From T1Sed10-7 sp046540855 (GTDB taxonomy: Bacteria > Actinomycetota > Nitriliruptoria > Nitriliruptorales > Nitriliruptoraceae): a stretch of DNA of 5,242 bases. Location of the stretch: assembly GCA_046540855.1 (NCBI GenBank), contig JBKHEJ010000188.1:1-5242 (forward strand). Reading direction: 5' to 3'. The position numbers and the translations under genes are program-made. Below the pieces are notes generated by a model that was given only the letters and a program-made list of their open reading frames with translations, did no database searches and was not told where the DNA came from. Positions 1 to 5,242 of this stretch are shown here, in pieces. Each line of letters begins with the position of its first letter. Position 1 is the stretch's first letter.

Positions 1-180
1 GTCCGCGGCGACGGCACGGGCACGCCCCCCGAGCTCGTCCGCCAGCGCCGACGCCGCCTCGGCCGCCTGGTCCACCAGCACCACCTGTGCCCCGAGGTGG
101 TGCAGGCGCCGGGCTGCGGCGGCACCGAGGCCGGAGGCGGCGCCGGTGACCAGGGCGACGTGCTCGGACGTGAGCTGCAT
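1..180 (-). CDS. Short-chain dehydrogenase/reductase, N-terminal part (truncated at window edge)
   Basis: This is the first 60 residues of a classical SDR-family NAD(P)-dependent oxidoreductase; the rest lies beyond the left edge. The protein starts MQLTSEHVALVTGAASGLG, giving beta-strand 1 followed by the dinucleotide-binding motif TGxxxGxG (T12, G13, G17, G19). Helix alpha-A follows, then strand beta-2 (QVVLVD) ending in D37. An acidic residue there usually binds the adenosine ribose hydroxyls and indicates NAD rather than NADP (family knowledge). D60 at the edge fits the Asp that contacts the adenine ring. The catalytic Ser-Tyr-Lys residues and the substrate-determining part are not visible, so the substrate cannot be given. 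The ATG at 180 is chosen because a purine-rich Shine-Dalgarno lies just upstream and the Rossmann fold begins at the usual distance. An in-frame GTG at 240 is open but would add an unlikely leader. The gene follows phr on the same strand after 87 nt, so co-transcription is possible but unproven. Confidence 0.92.
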   Translation of the reverse strand, partial: MQLTSEHVALVTGAASGLGAAAARRLHHLGAQVVLVDQAAEAASALADELGGRARAVAAD

Positions 181-184
181 ACGG

Positions 185-193
185 CCCTCCCTC
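185..193 (-). promoter_or_regulatory. Ribosome binding site of the SDR gene
   Basis: Read on the minus strand this is GAGGGAGGG. It contains a GGAGG core ending 5 nt before the ATG at 180. It decides the start of the dehydrogenase against the in-frame upstream GTG. Confidence 0.7.
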
Positions 194-239
194 GCGCTCG
201 CCACCACGGGCCGGATCGGTCGCTGTCCTCCATGAGGCA

Positions 240-256
240 CCGGTCGGCCCGACCGG
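240..256 (-). repeat. Perfect GC-rich inverted repeat after the phr stop (possible 3' hairpin)
   Basis: The sequence is CCGGTCGG, one C, then CCGACCGG: two 8-bp arms that are exact reverse complements around a single base. In RNA the realistic form is a 7-bp stem with a 3-nt loop. It starts 11 nt beyond the phr stop codon, between phr and the SDR gene. No T-tract follows in either direction, so it is not a canonical intrinsic terminator. It could stabilise the phr mRNA end, attenuate read-through into the SDR gene, or be a protein site. Functional assignment is inference; the symmetry is directly visible. Confidence 0.4.
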
Positions 257-267
257 CGGACGGGACC

Positions 268-1644
268 CTACCGACCCCGGGCCGCCAGGAAGCGCTCCCG
301 TGCCGCACGGTGCTCGACGATCGGCGGCGGGTACTCCCCCGAGCCGGCGAACAGCGACCCGGCGGCCTGCCAGGGTGCGTGGATGTGGGCGTCGTCCACC
401 TCGGCGAGCTCGGGCACGAAGCGGCGGACGTAGGCCCCGTCGGGGTCGTAGCGCTGCCCCTGGGTGACCGGGTTGAACATGCGGTTGGGGCGGGAGTCGG
501 TCCCCGTGCCGGCCATCCACTGCCACTGCCCGAAGTTGTTCGCCACGTCCCCGTCGACGAGGTGCTCCATGAAGTGCCACGCCCCGACCCTCCAGTCGAG
601 GTAGAGGTGCTTGGTGAGGAAGGAGGCCACGAGCATCCGGGCCCGGTTGTGCATCCAGCCCTCGTAGGTGAGCTGGCGCATCCCGGCGTCGATCACCGGG
701 TAGCCGGTCCGGCCCTCCCGCCAGGCCTCGAGCGCCTCGTCGTCCTCCCGCCAGGTGTCGTGCTGGGTGCGGATGTCGGTGTGGGTCAGGTCGGGCCGGG
801 CCGCCAGCAGCTGGTGGTTGAAGTCGCGCCAGCACAGCTCCTGCAGGAAGGCCTCCTGGCCTGGGCTGCTGCGGTCGACGCGGGCGGCGAGCTCGGTGGC
901 GGACAGCGTGCCGAGGTGGAGGTGGTGGGAGACCCGGGAGGTCCCGTCGACCGCGAGCAGGTTGCGCGCCTCGTCGTAGTCGTCCACCGGGCCGTCGAAC
1001 CACCACGCGGCCCGCTCGCGCGCGGCCTCCTCCCCCAGCGGCGGCAGCTGCGGGGCGAGCCGGTCCACGTCGGTCAGCTCGGCGAGCGCCGGCAGGCGGC
1101 CGGTCCGCAGCGTCGAGGGGGTGGGGATCCGCGCGGGTGCGCTCAGCACCTCCCGGCGTGGTGCCTCGACCCAGCGGCGCCAGAAGGGCGTGAACACCTT
1201 GAAGTGGTCCCCACCGCTGGCCTGCAGCTCACCGACCGGCACGATGGTGACGCCGTCGTGTGCCTGCACCCGCAGCGCACCGCCGAGCTCCTCGGCTCCG
1301 AGCCGGCGCAGCTGCTCCTCGCGCCGCCGCCCGAAGGCGCTCGCCTCCGCGCTGAGGTGGAGCTCGTCGGCCTGCACCTCGCGCGCGAGCGCGGCCACCT
1401 CGGCGACGACCTCGCCCTGCCGGAGCACCAGCTCCCCGCCGCGCGACTTCAACGCCGACCTCAGCTCGCGGACCGCGGCGTGCAGGTGCGCGACGCGGTT
1501 CGGGGCGGCGTAGCGGGAGGCGAGGATCGCCTCGTCGAACACGAACAGCGGTACGACGACCTCGGCGCGCTGGCAGGCGGCGTGCAGCGCCGGGTGGTCG
1601 TGCACCCGCAGGTCACGGGTGAACAGCACGATGGCGGTGGTCAC
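268..1644 (-). CDS. phr: Deoxyribodipyrimidine (CPD) photolyase, class I, FAD-dependent
   Basis: This enzyme reverses UV-induced cyclobutane pyrimidine dimers in DNA using blue light and reduced FAD. The protein is 458 residues, close to E. coli PhrB (about 470). Residues 1-130 form the antenna-binding Rossmann-like domain (start MTTAIVLFTRDLRVHDHPAL). The helical FAD domain spans about 200-458. By motif alignment with E. coli PhrB from memory, the key residues are conserved: Y223 and T235-S239 (TSRVS) for the FAD phosphates; N370 in NNFGQWQW, equivalent to Asn378 near flavin N5; E269, W272, N333, M337 and W376 for dimer binding; and the electron-transfer tryptophans W298, W351 and W374 (E. 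coli 306, 359, 382), with identical spacing. N333 and M337, rather than the histidines of (6-4) photolyases, support CPD specificity. The GTG at 1644 is preferred over a GTG at 1710 because AGGAG lies 7 nt upstream and the product then begins like PhrB. The antenna cofactor cannot be settled; a deazaflavin is plausible in an actinobacterium. The gene diverges from lhr. Stop is TAG. Confidence 0.96.
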   Translation of the reverse strand: MTTAIVLFTRDLRVHDHPALHAACQRAEVVVPLFVFDEAILASRYAAPNRVAHLHAAVRELRSALKSRGGELVLRQGEVVAEVAALAREVQADELHLSAEASAFGRRREEQLRRLGAEELGGALRVQAHDGVTIVPVGELQASGGDHFKVFTPFWRRWVEAPRREVLSAPARIPTPSTLRTGRLPALAELTDVDRLAPQLPPLGEEAARERAAWWFDGPVDDYDEARNLLAVDGTSRVSHHLHLGTLSATELAARVDRSSPGQEAFLQELCWRDFNHQLLAARPDLTHTDIRTQHDTWREDDEALEAWREGRTGYPVIDAGMRQLTYEGWMHNRARMLVASFLTKHLYLDWRVGAWHFMEHLVDGDVANNFGQWQWMAGTGTDSRPNRMFNPVTQGQRYDPDGAYVRRFVPELAEVDDAHIHAPWQAAGSLFAGSGEYPPPIVEHRAARERFLAARGR

Positions 1645-1651
1645 GGCCGTG

Positions 1652-1656
1652 CTCCT
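1652..1656 (-). promoter_or_regulatory. Ribosome binding site of phr (selects the GTG start)
   Basis: On the minus strand this reads AGGAG, in the context ACCAGGAGCACGGCC followed by GTG. The spacing of 7 nt is ideal. The alternative GTG 66 nt further upstream has no comparable site. Confidence 0.75.
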
Positions 1657-1690
1657 GGTCAGCACCTGGAGGGTTGCGCCTCGAAGCGGT

Positions 1691-1722
1691 ACGGACCACC
1701 CCCCGCGCACGGACCGGGTCCG
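1691..1722. repeat. Cluster of three CGGACC half-sites, including a 13-bp palindrome; candidate operator
   Basis: ACGGACC occurs at 1691-1697 and again at 1709-1715, a direct repeat 18 bp apart. The second copy continues into a perfect palindrome, CGGACC-G-GGTCCG, at 1710-1722. This gives three copies of one hexamer within 31 bp. The palindrome lies where a -35 element would sit relative to the -10-like box at 1738, so a bound protein could block or recruit polymerase at lhr, and it is also upstream of phr. The repeats are seen directly; regulatory meaning is inferred, and GC-rich hexamers recur by chance more readily in such DNA. Confidence 0.4.
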
Positions 1723-1737
1723 GGCGGCCCCAGGGGG

Positions 1738-1743
1738 TAGCGT
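1738..1743 (+). promoter_or_regulatory. Candidate -10 box of lhr, implying a leaderless transcript
   Basis: TAGCGT matches the TANNNT form of actinobacterial -10 elements and ends 8 nt before the lhr ATG. Transcription normally starts 6-9 nt after this element, which would place the first transcribed base at or next to the A of the ATG. There is no well-placed Shine-Dalgarno: the only purine run (AGGGGG at 1732-1737) is 14 nt from the ATG and abuts the -10 itself. A -35 hexamer is not recognisable. Confidence 0.5.
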
Positions 1744-1751
1744 CGCCGGCC

Positions 1752-4700
1752 ATGACCGAGGCGGTTGCGCGCTTCTCCGACCCCGTCCGCGCGTGGTTCT
1801 CCACCACGTTCGCGGCGCCGACCGCTGCCCAGGCCGAGGGGTGGCCCGCGATCGCCGCCGGCGAGCACACCCTGATCCTCGCCCCCACCGGGTCCGGCAA
1901 GACGCTGACGGCGTTCCTGTGGGCGCTGGACGGGCTCACGCGCACCCCGCCGCCCACCGACCCGCTCCGACGCTGCCGCGTGCTCTACGTCTCGCCGCTC
2001 AAGGCGCTCGCCGTGGACGTGGACCGCAACCTGCGCAGCCCCCTGGAGGGCATCCGGCTGGCCGGGGAGCGGCTCGGCATCGACGTGCACCGTCCCGAGG
2101 TCGGGGTGCGCACCGGCGACACCCCGGCCCGGGAGCGGCAGCGCATGCTGCGCCACCCGCCCGACATCCTCATCACCACCCCGGAGTCGCTCTACCTGCT
2201 GCTGACCTCCCAGGCACGCGAGATCCTGCGCCCGGTCGGGACGGTCATCATCGACGAGATCCACGCGCTCGCCGGCACCAAGCGCGGCGCCCACCTCGCG
2301 CTGAGCCTCGAGCGGCTCGAGCACGAGGTCCGGTACGGCGGAACGGCGGAGGGCAGCGACGGCGCGGACGGCGACGGCACCCACGCCACCGAGGACACCC
2401 AGCCCGCCGAGCGCCCCGCCCCCCAGCGCATCGCCCTGTCGGCGACCCAGCGGCCGCTCACCGAGGTCGCGCGCTTCCTCGGCGGCCACGACGAGGACGG
2501 ACAGCCCCGGCCGGTGACGATCGTCGACGCCGGGGTGACGAAGCCGCTCGAGCTCGAGGTGGTGGTCCCGGTCGAGGACCTCAGCAGCCTGGGCGAGCCC
2601 CTGCCTGCCGGTGAGGACCTCGGGGCAGCCAGCGGGCCGGCCTCCACGGGCCCACCCCGCCGCTCGATCTGGCCAGCGGTGCACCCGAAGCTCCTGGACC
2701 TCGTGCTCGCCCACCGCTCGACGCTGGTCTTCGTCAACGCCCGGCGGCTCGCGGAGCGGCTCGCGGCCTCCCTCAACGACCTCCACGCCGAGCGGACGCG
2801 CGAGGCGGCGCTCCGGGCCGACGGCCTGGAGGGGGCCGAGCTCGAGCGGGCGCTCGCCGAGGTGGCGAACGACCCGCCGGAGGAGCTCGTCAAGGCCCAC
2901 CACGGCTCGCTGTCACGCGAGCGCCGGCTGCAGGTGGAGGACGAGCTGAAGACCGGTCGGTTGCGCGGGCTGGTCGCCACCTCGAGCCTGGAGCTCGGCA
3001 TCGACATGGGGGCGGTGGACCTGGTCGTCCAGGTCGCCTCCCCGGGGGCGGTCAGCCGGGGGCTGCAGCGCATCGGCCGGGCCGGCCACCAGGTCGGCAG
3101 CCCCTCGCGTGGGGTCCTCATCCCGAAGTTCCGGGGTGACCTCGTCGAGACCGCCGTCGTCGCGCGCCGCATGCACGACGGCGCGATCGAGGAGACCCGC
3201 ATCCCGCGCAACCCGCTGGACGTGCTGGCCCAGCAGGTGGTCGCGATGGCCGCGCTGGAGACCTGGCCGGTGGCGGCGCTCGGACGGCTCGTGAGGCGCG
3301 CCGCCCCCTTCGCGGAGCTCGGCGACGAGTCCCTGACCGCGGTGCTGGACCTGCTGGCGGGGCGCTACCCGTCCGAGGAGTTCGGTGAGCTCCGACCCCG
3401 GCTGGTCTGGGACCGGGTCGAGGGCACGGTCCGTGCCCGGCGGGGCGCCCACCGGCTGGCCGTCACCAACGCCGGCACGATCCCCGACCGGGGCCTGTTC
3501 GGGGTGTTCCTGCCCGACGGGACCCGGGTCGGCGAGCTGGACGAGGAGATGGTGCACGAGTCCCGCGCCGGCGAGACCTTCGTCCTGGGCGCCTCGACCT
3601 GGCGGATCGAGGACATCACCTTCGAGCGGGTCGTGGTGACGCCGGCCCCAGGCGAGCCCGGCAAGCTGCCCTTCTGGCACGGCGACGGACCCGGCCGCCC
3701 GGCCGAGCTCGGCGCCGCCATCGGCGCCTTCGTGCGTGAGGTCGGCGCCCGCGCCGCCACCGACCGTGACGCCGAGCTCGCACGCCTGCAGCGCGACCAC
3801 GACCTCGACGCCTGGGCCGCGGACAACCTGCTCGCCTACCTCGAGGAGCAGCGCGCGGCGACCGGCGTGGTCCCCGACGACCGGACCCTGGTGGTCGAAC
3901 GCTTCCGGGACGAGCTCGGGGACTGGCGCGTCTGCCTGCTCTCCCCCTTCGGCGCGCAGGTCCACACCCCCTGGGCGATGGCGATCGAGCGGCGGCTCAG
4001 CACCGCCGGCTACGACCCGGAGGTGCTCTGGGCCGACGACGGGATCGTGATCCGGCTCCCGGATACGACCGCGACCTTCGGGATCCCCGGCGCCGGTGGG
4101 TGGGACCTCGGCGACGACCAGGCGGGCGGTGCCGGTGGGTCGTCGGCGGCGGGTGGTCAGCACGTCGCCGAGGAGGGCGCACCGACCCACCCGCTGGAGG
4201 ACGCGACCCTGACCGCCGACCTGCTCCCCGATCCGGGCGAGGTGCGCGACCTGGTGGTGGACCAGCTCGCCGGCACGGCGCTGTTCACCACGCTGTTCCG
4301 GGAGGCGGCCGGCCGTGCCCTGCTCCTGCCCAAGCGCCTGCCGGGCAAGCGCACCGCCCTGTGGCAGCAGCGGCAGCGGGCCGCCGACCTGCTCCAGGTC
4401 GCCAGCCGCTACCCGAGCTTCCCGCTGCTGCTCGAAGCCACCCGCGAGGCGCTCGCCGACGTCTTCGACCTGCCGGCGCTCGAGCAGCTGCTCACCGACG
4501 TGCACGCCCGTCGTATCCGGCTCGTGCCCGTGGAGACCACCTCGGCCTCGCCCTTCGCGCAGTCGCTGCTGTTCGGGTGGGTCGGGCAGTACCTGTACGA
4601 GTACGACGCCCCCCTCGCCGAGCGCCGGGCCCAGGCGCTGGCGCTGGACCGGGACCTGCTGCGCGAGCTGCTCGGCTCCGACGAGCTGCGCGACCTGCTC

Positions 4701-5242
4701 GACGCCGAGGTGCTCGCCGACCTCGAGCGGCAGCTCCAGCGGCTCGCACCCGCCGGGGAGGCCGTCGACCGCCGTGCCCGCGACGCCGACGAGCTGCACG
4801 ATGTGCTCCGCGAGCTCGGGCCGCTGTCGCGCAGGGCGCTCGAGGATCGCGCCGTCGCCGACCCCTCGGCGTGGATCGGGACGCTGCTCGAGGAGCGACG
4901 GGCCATCGAGGTCCGGCTCGGTGGCACCGAGCGGCTCGCGGCGGCCGAGGACGCGGCGCGCCTGCGCGACGGGATCGGTGTGGCGCTGCCGGCGGGGCTG
5001 CCCGCTGCCTTCACCGACCCCGTCGACGATCCGGTCGCCGAGCTCGTGGCGCGCTTCGCGCGGACCCACGGCCCCTTCGACGAACGGGCCTGTGCCCGCG
5101 AGCTCGGGCTCCCGCTCGGACGGGTGCTCGCCGCCCTGCGGTTCCTGGCCCGGCAGGACCGCGTGCTCGAGGGGGCGTTCCGGCCCGGTGGGCAGGGGCG
5201 GGAGTGGATCGACGCCGAGGTGCTGCGCCGGGCCAAGCGCCG
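1752..5242 (+). CDS. lhr: Lhr-family ATP-dependent DNA/RNA-DNA helicase, superfamily 2 (3' end beyond window)
   Basis: Lhr is a large 3'-to-5' translocase that unwinds DNA and especially RNA:DNA duplexes using ATP; in mycobacteria it is associated with the DNA damage response. The frame is open for 1163 codons to the window edge. Known Lhr proteins are about 1500-1540 residues, so some 350 are missing. RecA domain 1 shows Q27 of the Q motif, APTGSGKT (44-51, Lys50), YVSPLKAL (79-86), TTPES (142-146), DEIH (168-171) and SAT (230-232). RecA domain 2 shows LVFVNARR (325-332), HHGSLSRE (383-390), ATSSLELGID (409-418) and QRIGRAGH (439-446). A winged-helix region follows (about 456-560), then the Lhr signature/DEAD-associated domain (about 561-900) with GASTWRI (W617, probably equivalent to the M. 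smegmatis translocation residue Trp597) and SPFGAQVHTPW (731-741). The C-terminal part has YEYDAPLAERRAQAL (949-963) and a further winged-helix segment (about 1095-1150). Flexible inserts lie at about 197-224, 283-305 and 784-815. No upstream in-frame start is needed: MTEAVARFSDPVRAWF fits the family N-terminus. All helicase motifs appear intact. Confidence 0.97.
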   Translation, partial: MTEAVARFSDPVRAWFSTTFAAPTAAQAEGWPAIAAGEHTLILAPTGSGKTLTAFLWALDGLTRTPPPTDPLRRCRVLYVSPLKALAVDVDRNLRSPLEGIRLAGERLGIDVHRPEVGVRTGDTPARERQRMLRHPPDILITTPESLYLLLTSQAREILRPVGTVIIDEIHALAGTKRGAHLALSLERLEHEVRYGGTAEGSDGADGDGTHATEDTQPAERPAPQRIALSATQRPLTEVARFLGGHDEDGQPRPVTIVDAGVTKPLELEVVVPVEDLSSLGEPLPAGEDLGAASGPASTGPPRRSIWPAVHPKLLDLVLAHRSTLVFVNARRLAERLAASLNDLHAERTREAALRADGLEGAELERALAEVANDPPEELVKAHHGSLSRERRLQVEDELKTGRLRGLVATSSLELGIDMGAVDLVVQVASPGAVSRGLQRIGRAGHQVGSPSRGVLIPKFRGDLVETAVVARRMHDGAIEETRIPRNPLDVLAQQVVAMAALETWPVAALGRLVRRAAPFAELGDESLTAVLDLLAGRYPSEEFGELRPRLVWDRVEGTVRARRGAHRLAVTNAGTIPDRGLFGVFLPDGTRVGELDEEMVHESRAGETFVLGASTWRIEDITFERVVVTPAPGEPGKLPFWHGDGPGRPAELGAAIGAFVREVGARAATDRDAELARLQRDHDLDAWAADNLLAYLEEQRAATGVVPDDRTLVVERFRDELGDWRVCLLSPFGAQVHTPWAMAIERRLSTAGYDPEVLWADDGIVIRLPDTTATFGIPGAGGWDLGDDQAGGAGGSSAAGGQHVAEEGAPTHPLEDATLTADLLPDPGEVRDLVVDQLAGTALFTTLFREAAGRALLLPKRLPGKRTALWQQRQRAADLLQVASRYPSFPLLLEATREALADVFDLPALEQLLTDVHARRIRLVPVETTSASPFAQSLLFGWVGQYLYEYDAPLAERRAQALALDRDLLRELLGSDELRDLLDAEVLADLERQLQRLAPAGEAVDRRARDADELHDVLRELGPLSRRALEDRAVADPSAWIGTLLEERRAIEVRLGGTERLAAAEDAARLRDGIGVALPAGLPAAFTDPVDDPVAELVARFARTHGPFDERACARELGLPLGRVLAALRFLARQDRVLEGAFRPGGQGREWIDAEVLRRAKR

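Larger units (their letters stand above)
1645..1751. promoter_or_regulatory. Divergent phr-lhr intergenic control region
   Basis: These 107 bp separate the phr start (leftward) from the lhr start (rightward) and must carry the promoters of both unless transcription enters from elsewhere. Visible inside are the phr Shine-Dalgarno, a CGGACC-type repeat cluster, and a -10-like TAGCGT next to lhr. I found no convincing -10 or -35 for phr on the minus strand. I also found no mycobacterial-type LexA box (TCGAAC-GTTCGA) and no PafBC-type motif, although a diverged version could be missed by eye. Confidence 0.6.

Noticed and set aside
268..1644. Cryptochrome, CRY-DASH or (6-4) photolyase instead of CPD photolyase
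   Set aside because: N333 and M337 and the E/W dimer-binding residues match class I CPD enzymes. There is no long C-terminal extension as in cryptochromes, and the histidines typical of (6-4) enzymes are absent.
1680..1696. TCGAAGCGGTACGG as a possible SOS (LexA) box
   Set aside because: Only the left half (TCGAA) resembles the actinobacterial box TCGAAC-GTTCGA. The right half does not match, so symmetry is absent.
1644..1710. An upstream GTG start at 1710 for phr, giving 480 residues
   Set aside because: The extra 22 residues do not resemble photolyase sequence, there is no good Shine-Dalgarno in front of it, and it would run through most of the intergenic region. The GTG at 1644 has AGGAG at 7 nt.
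97..1740. A 547-codon open frame on the plus strand, antisense to phr
   Set aside because: It lies opposite a photolyase with all catalytic residues in place. Its translation is rich in G, P, R, V and H with no recognisable domain, as expected for an antisense shadow in very GC-rich DNA.
1659..2903. Minus-strand open frame of 414 codons, and a 331-codon plus-strand frame at 1619-2614, overlapping the start of lhr
   Set aside because: Both overlap the in-frame helicase motifs I to III of lhr and show Arg/Ala/Pro/Gly-rich compositions with no family signature. They would also cross the phr-lhr control region.
2913..5069. A 718-codon open frame on the minus strand, antisense to lhr
   Set aside because: It is longer than many real genes, but it sits wholly opposite conserved Lhr motifs. 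The product is a low-complexity G/R/E/V/P string without motifs, and the length follows from the scarcity of stop codons at this GC content.

Overview
The window is very GC-rich (roughly three quarters G+C by eye), with G/C at nearly every third codon position and long open frames on both strands. The protein sequences look actinobacterial: the Lhr start region and motifs resemble mycobacterial-type Lhr, and the photolyase has the NNxGQWQWxAGTG signature style seen in high-GC Gram-positives. I cannot name a genus. The window reads as an ordinary chromosomal DNA-repair neighbourhood. I see no mobile element, CRISPR array, tRNA or rRNA.

Layout: (1) positions 1-180, minus strand: the first 60 codons of a short-chain dehydrogenase/reductase that runs off the left edge. 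(2) 181-267: a short gap holding that gene's Shine-Dalgarno and a perfect GC-rich inverted repeat just after the photolyase stop. (3) 268-1644, minus strand: a complete 458-residue class I cyclobutane pyrimidine dimer photolyase (phr), with the flavin-binding residues, dimer-binding residues and tryptophan electron-transfer chain all recognisable. (4) 1645-1751: a 107-bp divergent intergenic region with a candidate operator palindrome and a -10-like box so close to the next ATG that the transcript is probably leaderless. (5) 1752-5242, plus strand: the first 1163 codons of lhr, a large superfamily 2 helicase, uninterrupted to the right edge and missing an estimated last quarter.

The two main genes are both DNA-repair functions and diverge from one small control region: light-driven reversal of UV dimers on one side, and a 3'-to-5' helicase linked to DNA damage in mycobacteria on the other. 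Shared regulation is plausible but inferred. The dehydrogenase follows phr on the same strand at a distance of 87 nt and may be co-transcribed with it, but nothing in its visible part ties it to repair. I found no clearly novel system. The observations most worth a check are the regulatory layout between phr and lhr and the unusual flexible inserts in Lhr.
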